Of a stretch of DNA of 64,000 nucleotides, positions 38,257-48,144 are shown one piece after another. Within the stretch, counting starts at the first letter, position 1; each line of letters opens with the position of its first letter. The notes below the pieces were generated by a model. That model ran no database searches. It had not been told where the DNA came from and was given only the letters and a program-made list of their open reading frames with translations. Source of the stretch: Thiohalophilus sp. GTDB lineage: Bacteria; Pseudomonadota; Gammaproteobacteria; UBA6429; Thiohalophilaceae. The stretch covers positions 1,054,001-1,118,000 of the forward strand of contig NZ_JAXHLN010000003.1 of the NCBI RefSeq assembly GCF_034522235.1, given 5' to 3'. The position numbers were made by a program, and so were the translations under genes.

Positions 38257-39330
38257 TCAGTTTTGCTGCTGCGGATAGGGAATGACCGAGCCTTTTTCCT
38301 GCAGTTGCCGGAGTTTTTTCAAAACCCGGTGTGCCCGTTCGATATACGCCTCGAGTTTCTGGTTGTCAGGCGCGATGGTTTGCAGTGACTCCCAGATTTT
38401 CAAGGCATGCTCAATCTTGCCGGCACTATAAAGCCGCCTTGCGGATTCCATGCGCTGTTCTATACCGGTTTTTAAATGTTTGTCCAGATCATCCAGAAGA
38501 TCCAGCGCCTCCGAATCCAGGGTCGAAAAGTCATTCGAGTTCTTCAGATGATCGTGAGAACGTTGCAGATTATCAAGACTGTAGCCCTTTCTGAGGTTGG
38601 CAAGTAAGTCCGTTGTCTGCTGTTTGTATTGTCTCAGGCTGGCCTCTTTTGCCCGGCTGATTTTTTTGCGTGCCGAGGCCAGACGCGGGTCATCCTGAAC
38701 ACGGCTGTCAATACGCTGCGCCAGTGTCAGGCATGTGCGCGTCAAATCAAGTTTGTCGGCCGCGCTTGCGGTCTGTGCACATTCGATCAGTGCCTGTAAT
38801 GCTTGTTGCCGATCACGCTCATAGTCGCGAATGCCGGAAACAGTCTGGTAGTTTCCGGGGACGGTGTTTTTTATCTGCCTGTACAGATCGGAACTGTTAC
38901 CCAGCCAGGCGCCTTTTTTTATCAACAGTCGTAACTCAAGGTCTTCAAGATAGGCCTGTCTTTTATCAAGGAACCCGGCATGTGATTGGCGCAGTTTTTC
39001 GTGCTCGGGGATTTTCTTCAGGGTTTCTTCATAGAGCTGCGATGCTTTGTGCCATTCGTTTCGGGCAACAAGCCGGTTTGCGCTGGCAATGGTTTCCTGC
39101 TCCAGCTTGTCAGCCAGATGCAGAATCTGCTCTTTTTTCCGCATTAGCAGCGCATAGTTGTCATTATCGGGTTTGACATGTTCAAGCGTGTTGAGTGCTT
39201 TTTGATATTTCTCTTCCTCGACCCACTGGTCGATTTTCTCCGGCAGATTGGCATCAAAGGAATGCAGGTAGGCGCAGTTACTCAGCAACAGGGATAGCGC
39301 GATGACAGAAACGACACGTAAAAAAGTCAT
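38257..39330 (-). CDS. TPR-like lipoprotein paired with a nucleotide cyclase
   Basis: The 357-residue protein has a lipoprotein signal ending in LLLSNC (Cys19). The rest is almost entirely helical with TPR-like repeats (KYQKALNTLEHVKPD, EWHKASQLYEETLKKIPEHE, KIEHALKIWESLQTIAPDNQ). The start codon overlaps the stop of the upstream cyclase gene by 4 bp, so they are translationally coupled. It may be the envelope partner of the cyclase, whose loop also faces the periplasm. I do not recognise the family. Confidence 0.8.
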   Translation of the reverse strand: MTFLRVVSVIALSLLLSNCAYLHSFDANLPEKIDQWVEEEKYQKALNTLEHVKPDNDNYALLMRKKEQILHLADKLEQETIASANRLVARNEWHKASQLYEETLKKIPEHEKLRQSHAGFLDKRQAYLEDLELRLLIKKGAWLGNSSDLYRQIKNTVPGNYQTVSGIRDYERDRQQALQALIECAQTASAADKLDLTRTCLTLAQRIDSRVQDDPRLASARKKISRAKEASLRQYKQQTTDLLANLRKGYSLDNLQRSHDHLKNSNDFSTLDSEALDLLDDLDKHLKTGIEQRMESARRLYSAGKIEHALKIWESLQTIAPDNQKLEAYIERAHRVLKKLRQLQEKGSVIPYPQQQN

Positions 39331-40874
39331 GCCACAAATTTTCCTGCCAGTATTTCATCGAGCTGGTAATCCATGGTGCTGCGGTAGGTGCTTGCTACGT
39401 CATTGACTATATAGGTCGAAACGGGCTCGGCGATGCCGCGCAACTGAATCGACTTGTGTTTTTTTGCAATAACTCGCCAGTTTATATCCTTGTCTTTGTA
39501 GAACAGTTCGGTAATGGCGACCTGGCCTTTGTCAGCGACAGAATGAAGCCGGGAAGCAAGGTTGACGGCTTCCCCGACGACAGTATATTGCATGCGTTCC
39601 GGTGATCCCATGTTTCCGGCAAGCATGACGCCGGTGTTGACGCCGATCCGAAAATAGACCGGCTGTTTCTCCTCTCTGATTCGGCGGGCGTTCAGCCGAT
39701 CAACCAGGCGCTGAATCATCACGGCACAGGCGATCGCATTGAATTTGTGTTCCTCATCATAATCCGGTATGCCAAAAACTATCATCGCACAATCACCCAT
39801 ATATTTATCGATTGTGCCGTGATAAAGCTCGCTGACCATGGCGATGTAAGAGAAGTATTCGTTGAGAAAATTGGCAACTTCATCAGGCGGAAGTTTCTCC
39901 GACATGCTGGTAAAACCGACAATATCGGCAAACAGCACCGAGCCTTCAATATGTTTACCGCCCAGGTGAACTTCATCGAGATTGGACAGTATCTGCCTGG
40001 CTACATTGGGGGAGACATAGCGTGAGAATGCGTTTTCAACCTGGGATTTCTCCAGCAGTCCCTTTGCCATATCGTTAAACGAGGAAGTCAGATAGCCGAT
40101 TTCATCGTTGCGGCGTTCATTGATCCGGTAACCGTAATTGCCGCTACCGATAGCCCTGCTGGCGTCCATCAGCCTGTGTATGGGGCGAGACAGACGATCG
40201 CCCATGATGAAGGCAATAATGATCCCCAGAATGATCATCAGAATCGTGGCGGCCGCGATGGCGCTGATGGTGTGCTGTATTGACTGATTCAGCGTCTCCT
40301 CGCTGAAACTGACCATCGCGTGACCGGCGATAACGCCCTGGAAGCGAATGGGTGTAATAAACGAGACGGCATCAATCTTTTCCCCCGCTTCATTGGAGGA
40401 CTGCCAGGAGATGCTGTAACTGTTATTGCCAATCTCATTGGATTGGCCATACAGATTGATAATGTCCCTGACCGGGCCGGCGCCGGAAGAGGCCAGGGTC
40501 TCGCCGTTATCGGAATAAATCGCGGCACCGAGAATGCTTTCGTTGCTGCCGAGATTGCTGATCACGACCATCAGGCTCAGGGTATCATCGGATAGAACGA
40601 GTTCCTTGGAGGACTCGGCCAGCTGGTTGACCATCGCCTGGCCAAATTCATCCATCTGACTGCGTAGCAGCTCGGTCTGATTGGTGACGATCACCAGTCC
40701 CAGAAGAATCATCCCGCCGCTGATCAAAAAGGTAATGGTCAGCGACAATTTATAGGCGATGGGAAAATATTCCGGGATATGGTTTTTGACAAATCGCCGC
40801 AGTCGGGATTGGAGGCGCGTTCGCCAATGTTTCAATTGACGTATCACCGATCGCTGTCCTGACAGTATTCCCAT
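39327..40874 (-). CDS. Membrane-bound class III adenylate/guanylate cyclase with HAMP domain
   Basis: I prefer the ATG at 40874 (515 residues) over the upstream in-frame TTG at 40895. Two membrane segments flank a periplasmic sensor loop of about 130 residues. A HAMP domain (GDRLSRPIHRLMDASRAIGS) and a class III cyclase domain follow. Metal-binding Asp residues lie in LFADIVGFTSM and KYMGDCAMIVFG, and the transition-state Asn and Arg in AVNLASRLHS. Lys in DKYMGD and Thr in QYTVVGEAVN suggest ATP rather than GTP. It would make cAMP in response to an envelope signal. It is coupled to the TPR lipoprotein gene. Confidence 0.9.
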   Translation of the reverse strand: MGILSGQRSVIRQLKHWRTRLQSRLRRFVKNHIPEYFPIAYKLSLTITFLISGGMILLGLVIVTNQTELLRSQMDEFGQAMVNQLAESSKELVLSDDTLSLMVVISNLGSNESILGAAIYSDNGETLASSGAGPVRDIINLYGQSNEIGNNSYSISWQSSNEAGEKIDAVSFITPIRFQGVIAGHAMVSFSEETLNQSIQHTISAIAAATILMIILGIIIAFIMGDRLSRPIHRLMDASRAIGSGNYGYRINERRNDEIGYLTSSFNDMAKGLLEKSQVENAFSRYVSPNVARQILSNLDEVHLGGKHIEGSVLFADIVGFTSMSEKLPPDEVANFLNEYFSYIAMVSELYHGTIDKYMGDCAMIVFGIPDYDEEHKFNAIACAVMIQRLVDRLNARRIREEKQPVYFRIGVNTGVMLAGNMGSPERMQYTVVGEAVNLASRLHSVADKGQVAITELFYKDKDINWRVIAKKHKSIQLRGIAEPVSTYIVNDVASTYRSTMDYQLDEILAGKFVA

Positions 40875-41061
40875 ATTTTTTATATTACCAGGCAATGAGT
40901 CCGGGATGGAGGATCGGGGCGGGCATTATATCGTTGCCGGAAATTGCCGTTTTGAGAATTCACCCTCCCCAATGCCTGTAATTATCGGTATATTTAAGCA
41001 AAATGTCACGGTTTGTGCCCGTGGATGAGATGGCGAATCCGGGACCGCTATTTTGTGAACC

Positions 41062-42006
41062 ATGTCATATAACAAGCCGGCGGAGGAGACGCATTTGAGG
41101 ACTACACTGAGCCGCAGCAGGCGCAGATGTGGAAAAATGGCGCTTGTCAAATCGCCGATCTTGCTGCTGTTGACCCCCGTAGGGCTGTTTCTGGGTTGTC
41201 TGCCCTGGCTGGGACTGCTGGTTGCACACGATTCTGCCCGGGAGTATCTGCTGTTATTGCTGATACTTGCCGGGCTGGTCCTGTTCGCCGGGCTGTCGTC
41301 TCTGCTCGGGATGCAGATTTATTGCCGACGAATTCTGAAGGCCCGCCTGTTACAGCAACCGTTAAGCGGCCTGGAACAGTGGTTGCATATCACGACGTTC
41401 CGCCTGGCCCTGCGGCGACAAATCAACCCGCCGCGGGTGGCGATCTATCCTTCACGTGAACTCAATGCTTTTGCTCTGGGCCTGCATCGACAGCATGCCA
41501 CGATCGTGCTGAGCGAGGGACTGGTACACAGTCTGAAGCCCGGGGAGCTGGAATCCGTTCTGGCGCATGAGATCAGTCATATCGCCAACGGGGACGTGCA
41601 GATCCTGGCCTTCCTGCAGGGCGTGCTGACGATTTTTATTCATGCACCTGCCCGCTTGCTGGATGACATTGTAGCGCGCTGCTGGCGGGGCTATTCCTCC
41701 GGCGGGCTGATCTATGTCTGGACGATGGTGCTGCTGCAACTGGCCGGTGGCTGGCTGGCCAGTTTGTTGATTATGCATGTTAGCCGGGACTGTGAATACC
41801 GGGCGGATAAGGGGGCGGCACAGCTCGTGGGTATAAAACAGATGCGTGGCGCACTGCGTTGTCTGGATGTTATGACAGCCGCTACGCAGCGCCGGCAACT
41901 TGCCGCCTTTGGCTTATCCGACCGGCTTAAATTCCGCTTCACCCAATTGTTTAACAGTCATCCCGCCCTGCACGAAAGGCTGCAGGCCTTGCATACGGGT
42001 ATTTGA
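41062..42006 (+). CDS. HtpX-like M48 family membrane metalloprotease
   Basis: The frame from ATG 41062 has 314 residues; another start at 41137 (MALVKSPILLLL) directly precedes the first membrane segment and may be the real one. Two N-terminal membrane segments, the zinc motif VLAHEISHIANGD and the third ligand in SRDCEYRADKGAA define an M48B protease like HtpX. Two further hydrophobic segments lie near residues 190 and 230. HtpX degrades damaged membrane proteins, but this sequence is divergent, so I give no symbol. Confidence 0.85.
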   Translation: MSYNKPAEETHLRTTLSRSRRRCGKMALVKSPILLLLTPVGLFLGCLPWLGLLVAHDSAREYLLLLLILAGLVLFAGLSSLLGMQIYCRRILKARLLQQPLSGLEQWLHITTFRLALRRQINPPRVAIYPSRELNAFALGLHRQHATIVLSEGLVHSLKPGELESVLAHEISHIANGDVQILAFLQGVLTIFIHAPARLLDDIVARCWRGYSSGGLIYVWTMVLLQLAGGWLASLLIMHVSRDCEYRADKGAAQLVGIKQMRGALRCLDVMTAATQRRQLAAFGLSDRLKFRFTQLFNSHPALHERLQALHTGI

Positions 42007-42087
42007 AGCAGGCATGATCAAACCCGTATCCGGCTGAACGTGCCATTAAAGAATAAATACAATACCTACAATAGCCAAGGAGCCACC

Positions 42088-43326
42088 ATGTCCCTGATTC
42101 GTCCTTTTGCCGGTTTGCGGCCAGTACCTGAACATGCCGGTGATGTAATCGCGCCACCCTATGATGTGCTTAACAGCGAGGAAGCGCGAGACAAGGCACA
42201 GGGCCGGCCCTACAGTTTTTTGCATATTTCCAAGCCGGAGATCGACCTGCCCGGGGATACCGACCCCTATGCGGACAGCGTTTATGCCAGGGGTGCGGAA
42301 AATTTGCAGAACCTGAGCGATAATAAAGTCCTGATGCGCGAAGCGCAGCCCTGTTATTACTTTTATCAGTTGCAAATGGACGAGCATGTCCAGATGGGCC
42401 TGGTGGCGGTCGCTTCGGTCGCCGAATACGATCGCAATCGTATTCGAAAACACGAATATACCCGTCCTGACAAGGAGAACGACCGGGTCAGACAGATCGA
42501 TGCTCTCAATGCCCAGACCGGTCCGGTCTTTTTGACCTATCGACATAACACAACGATCGATGATCTGGCCGAGGCTGTTGGTCAAACCCCGCCATTATAT
42601 GATCTCACCGCCGATGACGGCGTTCGTCATGTGCTCTGGCGGGTGGATGATCCGACGGATATCGAGACGATTACCTCGACGTTTGAAGCGATGGACTGTT
42701 TGTATATCGCCGACGGTCATCATCGTTCCGCCGCCGCTTCGCGGGTCGCCGAAATGCGTGCCGGTACGGGAAAACCCGCCGGCGAGGCAAATCACGATTA
42801 TTTTTTGTCGGTGATCTTTCCGGATAACCAGATGATGATACTCGATTACAACCGGGTTATTCGGGACCTGAACGGACTGGATCAGGCGACGTTTCTGGGT
42901 AAGCTGGAGGAGACCTTCCGCGTCGAGACCAGCCCGGGGATAGTAAAGCCGGGCCGATCCGGCGAGTTCGGCATGTATCTGGGCGGGCAATGGTACCGGC
43001 TGACGATCGATCCGGACCGCATCCCCGAGGCGGATCCGGTAGGGCGGCTCGATGTCAGTCTGTTGCAGAACAATCTCATCGATCCGGTACTGGGGATCGA
43101 TGATCCCCGCCGCGACAAGCGCATCGACTTCGTCGGCGGGATACGCGGCCTGGCGGAACTGGAAAGGCGGGTCGACAGCGGCGAGATGCAGGTGGCGTTT
43201 GCCCTGTATCCGACCAGCCTGTCGGATCTGATGGCGGTTGCCGACGCCAACGAAGTCATGCCGCCCAAATCCACCTGGTTTGAGCCCAAACTGGCCGACG
43301 GGCTGGTTTCGCACGTGCTGGATTGA
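42088..43326 (+). CDS. DUF1015 family protein
   Basis: The ATG at 42088 follows AAGGAGCCACC and begins SLIRPFAGLRPVPEHAGDVI, the typical DUF1015 start; an in-frame ATG at 42040 would skip this ribosome site. The protein has 412 residues. The family motifs APPYDVL, the RIRKHEYTRPDKENDRVRQI helix and ADGHHRSAAASRVAEMR are present. Its biochemical role is unknown, although the family is often found near serine or hydroxyacid metabolism genes. Confidence 0.9.
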   Translation: MSLIRPFAGLRPVPEHAGDVIAPPYDVLNSEEARDKAQGRPYSFLHISKPEIDLPGDTDPYADSVYARGAENLQNLSDNKVLMREAQPCYYFYQLQMDEHVQMGLVAVASVAEYDRNRIRKHEYTRPDKENDRVRQIDALNAQTGPVFLTYRHNTTIDDLAEAVGQTPPLYDLTADDGVRHVLWRVDDPTDIETITSTFEAMDCLYIADGHHRSAAASRVAEMRAGTGKPAGEANHDYFLSVIFPDNQMMILDYNRVIRDLNGLDQATFLGKLEETFRVETSPGIVKPGRSGEFGMYLGGQWYRLTIDPDRIPEADPVGRLDVSLLQNNLIDPVLGIDDPRRDKRIDFVGGIRGLAELERRVDSGEMQVAFALYPTSLSDLMAVADANEVMPPKSTWFEPKLADGLVSHVLD

Positions 43327-43470
43327 TAACCCGAACCGGCGAAGATATTCTGCGTACCAGCAGAGGTGTTACGCAGGCTGACGCCAGCGTGACTTACAGG
43401 ATCAGGCTCAGGTGGAACCGCTTCACCTGTTTCACCCTGCAGGGGGCGCTCGGATATTCGAAACTTTTAT

Positions 43471-45006
43471 TCAGTCTTCCTGAATCTCGGCTTCCTGGGT
43501 GACCCGCAAGACCTCTTCCAGAGTCGTATCACCGGCCAGGACCCGGCGTAGTCCGTCGGCGTGAATCGAGGTGGCCTGCTTGCGCACGTAGCGTTCCATG
43601 GCCTGTTCGCCCTTGCCGTCGTGGACCATCTGGCGCAAGGTGTTGTCGACCTCGATGACTTCGTAGATGCCGGTACGGCCCCGATAACCGAGTCCGTTAC
43701 AGGCCTCGCACCCGACCGCCTGGTAGAGCGTCGGCGTGGTATCTTTGGCGGGATCGAGTCCCATATGCTTCATGTCGATCGGTCCGGCCTCGAACGGGGA
43801 TTTGCAGTGTGGACAGAGCACGCGTACCAGCCGCTGGGCCATGACCCCCACCAGACTGGAGGCCAGCAGGAACGGCTCGATCCCCATATCGCGCAGGCGG
43901 GTGACGACACCGATCGCGGTATTGGTGTGCAGGGTGGAGAGTACCAGATGGCCGGTCAGGGAGGCCTGGATGGCAATTTCCATCGTTTCGACATCCCGGA
44001 TCTCACCCACCATGACGACATCGGGATCCTGGCGCAGGATGGCGCGCAGGCCGCGGGCGAAGGTCATGTCGACTTTCTGGTTCACCTGGGTCTGGTTAAT
44101 GCCGTCCAGATAATATTCGATCGGATCCTCGACCGTCATGATGTTGCGCTGGCGATCATTAATGGCGGCCAGGGCGGCATACAGGGTGGTGGTTTTCCCC
44201 GAGCCGGTGGGACCGGTAACCAGTAAAATGCCGTGGGGGTGGTGAATAATCCGTTCCAGCCGCTCAAGGTCGCCTGCCTGCATGCCAAGATGGGTCAGAT
44301 CGAGCCGCCCGGCCTGTTTGTCCAGCAGACGCATTACCACCCGTTCCCCCTGGCCGGTCGGCAGGGTGGAGACGCGCACGTCCACCGGCCGTCCGGCCAG
44401 GCGCAGGGAGATGCGGCCATCCTGGGGCAGACGTTTTTCCGCGATATCCAGCCGGGCCATGACCTTGATGCGCGAGGTGAGCAGGGGCGCCAGTCCGGCC
44501 GGCGGTTGCAGTACCTCGCGCAATACGCCATCCACCCGAAAACGCACCACCAGACGGTTTTCGTACGTTTCGATGTGAATATCGGAGGCGTCTTCGTGGA
44601 TCGCCTCGGTCAGCAACGCATTGATGAGGCGGATAATGGGCGCATCATCCTCGGACTCCATCAGATCCGTGGGCTCACCCAGTTCGCTGGCGACGCGAGC
44701 CAGATCGATGCCCTCGTCCATGCCGGCAATGGCATAGGCGGCATCGCCGGAGGTACGTTCATACAGATTGCGCAGCAGGGTTTCGAAATCCTCCGTGCTG
44801 ACCGACTCGAGCATCAACGGCTGGCCAAGATGACGGCGCAGCTCGGCGATCGCGCCGGGATGGACATTGGCACGGCAGGCAACACGGACCGGGCCGGCGG
44901 TTTCCTCCGCGTTATCGCCTTCTGAAACGTCATCGGGCAGCGGCACCAGTCCGTGCTGGCGGGCAAAAGAGTAGGAAATGGAATTTGGAACGAGATTGTC
45001 AGCCAT
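43471..45006 (-). CDS. gspE: Type II secretion ATPase GspE
   Basis: The 511-residue protein has N1/N2 domains, Walker A VTGPTGSGKTTTLYAAL, the Asp and His boxes and the four-Cys zinc motif (LCPHCKSPFE and GCEACNGLGYRGRTGIYEV). It powers pseudopilus assembly at the inner membrane, bound to GspL and GspF. It is the last gene of the minus-strand operon, 2 bp after gspC. An HWE/MshEN-type N-terminal extension is not evident. Confidence 0.95.
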   Translation of the reverse strand: MADNLVPNSISYSFARQHGLVPLPDDVSEGDNAEETAGPVRVACRANVHPGAIAELRRHLGQPLMLESVSTEDFETLLRNLYERTSGDAAYAIAGMDEGIDLARVASELGEPTDLMESEDDAPIIRLINALLTEAIHEDASDIHIETYENRLVVRFRVDGVLREVLQPPAGLAPLLTSRIKVMARLDIAEKRLPQDGRISLRLAGRPVDVRVSTLPTGQGERVVMRLLDKQAGRLDLTHLGMQAGDLERLERIIHHPHGILLVTGPTGSGKTTTLYAALAAINDRQRNIMTVEDPIEYYLDGINQTQVNQKVDMTFARGLRAILRQDPDVVMVGEIRDVETMEIAIQASLTGHLVLSTLHTNTAIGVVTRLRDMGIEPFLLASSLVGVMAQRLVRVLCPHCKSPFEAGPIDMKHMGLDPAKDTTPTLYQAVGCEACNGLGYRGRTGIYEVIEVDNTLRQMVHDGKGEQAMERYVRKQATSIHADGLRRVLAGDTTLEEVLRVTQEAEIQED

Positions 45007-45008
45007 GG

Positions 45009-45980
45009 TCAGTCAATGCCTACTACCAGTTGTTGTTCGCGTCCGCCGCGTTCCACCTGCAGGCGCAGTTCGCGAACGGTTTCCAGTTGATTGACCAGTC
45101 CGCTCATCTGTTGCATGTCGCTGACCGGGATACCGTTCACTGCGGTCACAATATCATCCTCTTCGAGTCCGGCGCGCTGGAAATAGTCCCGCCCTGCAGA
45201 TCGCGGCTGAATACGAAAGCCGCGAATACCGTCCTCGCTCATGATCGGCGTGAACTGGATCAGATCGGCAAGCCGCCGGGGATCGTTATTCAGCTCTTCC
45301 CGCAATTGGGTCAGTTCATTGCGCGGGATGTGGCTTTGTTCGGTTTCGACGGGTTCGGGGTCGCGCGCTGAACCGTCGACCGGAAATTCACCCGGCGATG
45401 CCGCCTGGACCCCGGCATCGGTTTGGGACAGTTCCAGTTTGTCGCGCGACAGGAGGAGCATCTCGAAGCGCCCGGCACGCGAGAGGATGACCCGATCCCG
45501 ATGAACGTATTTGAGTATCGCGTTGCCGGGCAGATTCGCGCCGGTGGTATAGACCCGCTGCTCGTTGCCGCGGGCGATGATGGCGACCCCCTGGCCGTCC
45601 CCGCCGATGGCCAGGATCCCGGTCAGGCGTAAATTGAGGCGGGTTTTCGGTGCCTCGGTGGGTACCGCCGATTGACGTTGTTCCGTGGCGGGCGGGGTGC
45701 CGAACAGGTGGCTCTTTGCCAGATCCGACAGCGTGGTTTTCGGATTCTGCAGGGAGCTGCCGCGGAGGGTTTCGGTTTTTGTTGCACCGACCGGGGCGGT
45801 GACGCCGGCGCTTTTCAGCGGCACGGGCGGATCGGCCAGAAAAAACCAGGTCAGTTGTGCTGCGGTTGACGCCAGCAGGATCACCACCAGGGCCTTGAGC
45901 AAGGTGGCAAGACGGCGTACATACGGGGCACCGGTCTCCGCTGAAGCCAGACTGCCGAGGCGTTCGTTAAGCGTGTTCAT
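45009..45980 (-). CDS. gspC: Type II secretion protein GspC
   Basis: The 323-residue protein has one N-terminal membrane anchor (about residues 25-48), a homology region (LNLRLTGILAIGGDGQGVAI) that contacts the secretin, and a C-terminal PDZ domain (FQRAGLEEDDIVTAVNGIPV). GspC couples the inner-membrane platform to GspD and helps to recruit substrates. It lies between gspJ and gspE in the operon. Confidence 0.93.
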   Translation of the reverse strand: MNTLNERLGSLASAETGAPYVRRLATLLKALVVILLASTAAQLTWFFLADPPVPLKSAGVTAPVGATKTETLRGSSLQNPKTTLSDLAKSHLFGTPPATEQRQSAVPTEAPKTRLNLRLTGILAIGGDGQGVAIIARGNEQRVYTTGANLPGNAILKYVHRDRVILSRAGRFEMLLLSRDKLELSQTDAGVQAASPGEFPVDGSARDPEPVETEQSHIPRNELTQLREELNNDPRRLADLIQFTPIMSEDGIRGFRIQPRSAGRDYFQRAGLEEDDIVTAVNGIPVSDMQQMSGLVNQLETVRELRLQVERGGREQQLVVGID

Positions 45981-45985
45981 GGGCG

Positions 45986-46669
45986 CTATTGTCCATCGGC
46001 GGGGGCTTGCCGTCGAGTCCGGGGTTGCGACGGCATGGCAAACAGGCGGCGAATCGTACCGCCCCGGGCCGGTTCCAGTGTCAACTCGACGGCCAGTAAC
46101 TCGGGATTGATCCCCTGTTGTCCTCTGAGCGGCCAGCTGTCGGTGGTCAGCGTGGCAGCGGGGTCCACGGCACCACGTTCGCGATAATAGAATTCGAATT
46201 CCAGCGCCTCGAACCGGCGGGTCTCCCCGGTATCGCCGGCCAGCCGGGTTCGGTAAGTCGGCTCCTGCGGGCTGCCGTCAAGATGGCTCCAGATCAGCCG
46301 ATAGAGTACGCCGTCTTCGAGCTGGTAACCGATTCGGGTCAGCCGGCTGCGTTGCGGGCCGGGGCGTCCGCCGCTGGTGACCAGCTCCAGGCGCGGGGCC
46401 ATATTCAGTACATCGTAGGTGAGCGGCGGGTGTGTCTCGCCCCATTGATCGCGCCAGTTGCGTTGGGCCAGTTGCAAGAGATCGCGTTCGATGACGCCCA
46501 CGGCCAGTTGCAGCTCGCCCAGCCGCTCCCCTTCGGCGACCACGCGGCTGCGGTTTTCCAGTACCACCTGCAGGCCGCCGTAAGCCATGGTCGAGACCAG
46601 CGCAAAGATGGACAGGGCGACCAGCAGTTCCAGCAGGGTGAAACCGGTTGTTCGGGCGGTGTGGATCAT
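45986..46669 (-). CDS. gspJ: Type II secretion minor pseudopilin GspJ
   Basis: A prepilin leader ends in TTG with cleavage before FTLLELLVALSIFALV. The 227 residues and the C-terminal beta-rich domain (with YRTRLAGDTGETRRFEALEF) fit GspJ. It forms the tip complex with GspI and GspK. Its start overlaps the gspI stop by 4 bp. Confidence 0.9.
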   Translation of the reverse strand: MIHTARTTGFTLLELLVALSIFALVSTMAYGGLQVVLENRSRVVAEGERLGELQLAVGVIERDLLQLAQRNWRDQWGETHPPLTYDVLNMAPRLELVTSGGRPGPQRSRLTRIGYQLEDGVLYRLIWSHLDGSPQEPTYRTRLAGDTGETRRFEALEFEFYYRERGAVDPAATLTTDSWPLRGQQGINPELLAVELTLEPARGGTIRRLFAMPSQPRTRRQAPADGQ

Positions 46670-47103
46670 TGCGCCGCCTCCTCTTCACTCGCCGTTGCGC
46701 TGCGGGGCAGGCTGTGCCAGATTTCGCGCCTCACCACGGCCCGCTCGTCAGCGGCATCGGCGCGATAGACCGCCACTTCCAGACGCAGCAGGCCGGGCAG
46801 GTCGATCGCCATGGGCAGCGGCGGACTGGCCGCCTCGGCGGTGAGTTGCCACTCCCACGCCTGGTCGCCCAGTTCCGTTTTGCCGCGCCGTTTCCCCGGT
46901 CCCATAACAGGTTCGATCCCCGCCTCGATTCGGGCCAGGACGTTGTCGGCCACCCAGCCGGCGTAGGTCCGCTCGCGCAATTCAACGGTATTGATCGCGG
47001 TCTGGCTGCCCACCCGGATGGCCGCCGCCAGGGCGATGGCCAGTACGGCGACGGCCACCAGGACTTCCATCAGGGTAAAACCGCGTTGGGTGCTGTCCGC
47101 CAT
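46666..47103 (-). CDS. gspI: Type II secretion minor pseudopilin GspI
   Basis: The leader MADSTQRG is cleaved before FTLMEVLVAVAVLAIALAAA. At 145 residues it has the typical GspI size, and ERTYAGWVADNVLARIEAG matches the family. It is in the tip complex with GspJ and GspK. The gene starts 2 bp after gspH and overlaps gspJ by 4 bp. Confidence 0.9.
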   Translation of the reverse strand: MADSTQRGFTLMEVLVAVAVLAIALAAAIRVGSQTAINTVELRERTYAGWVADNVLARIEAGIEPVMGPGKRRGKTELGDQAWEWQLTAEAASPPLPMAIDLPGLLRLEVAVYRADAADERAVVRREIWHSLPRSATASEEEAAQ

Positions 47104-47105
47104 GG

Positions 47106-47657
47106 TTAACCCCGATCCTGTTCCAGCGTGAGGCGGCCGTTCATCTCGCCAATCAGTCGCAACTGGCGTTCGGGCTGGTCGCGATCCCGCAGCACCAGCT
47201 CAAAAGGGGTGAGGGTGCCATTTTGCTCCAGAAATATATTGGGCGAGGGATGTTCCGGGGCCCATTCCAGCTCGACGGGCCGGCCTTCCACCCGCAGTTC
47301 CAGCTCCAGCCCGGCGTCGCGCAGGGAGCGCGGTCGCAGGGTGCGGTCGTCGGGAATGTCGCGCCACTCCAGCACCTCGTTGTTAATCAGCTGCTGGCGT
47401 TGAAAGTGATAACCCTCGGCGGTAAAGGCGATACCGATGGGAGGCGCGCCGAGCATCACCTCATGGTGGGCCAGATTGATCAGCGCCACCAGGCGTTCGC
47501 CGCGTTCGCGCAGTGCGCGGTTCGGGTCCGAGACGTCGATCGAAAGAACCACCAGACCCGCGAGAATGGTCATGATAGCGATAACAACCAGCAGTTCCAG
47601 CAGGGTGAAACCGTGTTGGCGGCGGTCAGTCCAGATTCCAGTTGCCAATGTCAGCAT
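47106..47657 (-). CDS. gspH: Type II secretion minor pseudopilin GspH
   Basis: I chose the ATG at 47657, which overlaps gspG by 32 bp and gives 183 residues with a 16-residue leader before FTLLELLVVIAIMTILAG. A longer frame from 47717 would overlap more and give an unlikely leader. The globular part matches the GspH domain (GAPPIGIAFTAEGYHFQRQQ). It connects the tip complex to the major pseudopilin. Confidence 0.85.
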   Translation of the reverse strand: MLTLATGIWTDRRQHGFTLLELLVVIAIMTILAGLVVLSIDVSDPNRALRERGERLVALINLAHHEVMLGAPPIGIAFTAEGYHFQRQQLINNEVLEWRDIPDDRTLRPRSLRDAGLELELRVEGRPVELEWAPEHPSPNIFLEQNGTLTPFELVLRDRDQPERQLRLIGEMNGRLTLEQDRG

Positions 47658-48051
47658 TGACGCCTTCGCCTCCCGGCTTGCCGTCGGCGCCGAGACTGTA
47701 GAGATCGAATTCGGCATGTTGCCCGGGATTAAGATACTGGTAAGGGTTGCCCCACGGATCGCGCGGCATCTTGTCCAGATAGCCCTGCCAGTTGCGCGGC
47801 TCGGGTTGGCCGCCGGGCTCTTCCACCAGTGCCTCCAGCCCCTGATCGGTGGAGGGGTAGACGCTGTTGTCCAGACGATAGAGATTCAGTGCCGACTCGA
47901 TGGCACGAATGTCCTGGGCCGCGGCATTGACCCGCGCGCTGTCCGGACGGTCCATGATGCGCGGGACGACGATACCCGCGAGGATACCGAGAATCACCAC
48001 CACCACCATAATTTCAATAAGCGTGAAGCCACGCTGGGATCGTTTTGTCAT
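47626..48051 (-). CDS. gspG: Type II secretion major pseudopilin GspG
   Basis: The 141-residue protein has the leader TKRSQRG cleaved before FTLIEIMVVVVILGILAG. The GspG signature DPWGNPYQYLNPGQHAEFDL and the Ca-binding end SLGADGKPGGEGVNADI are present. It is the main subunit of the pseudopilus. It starts the GHIJ block, 93 bp after gspN. Confidence 0.96.
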   Translation of the reverse strand: MTKRSQRGFTLIEIMVVVVILGILAGIVVPRIMDRPDSARVNAAAQDIRAIESALNLYRLDNSVYPSTDQGLEALVEEPGGQPEPRNWQGYLDKMPRDPWGNPYQYLNPGQHAEFDLYSLGADGKPGGEGVNADIGNWNLD

Positions 48052-48144
48052 GTCAGCTTCATTGGTTGGGATTGAACATCGTATTGACCTGGAACAGTTT
48101 TCAGATGATTAGTGTCATGGGTTGGCGTTTGCTTTGCAAGCGGG

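Noticed and set aside
43408..43431. Terminator between the DUF1015 gene and gspE
   Set aside because: A CAGGTG...CACCTG inverted repeat is present but the stem is short, the loop is long and no T-run follows.
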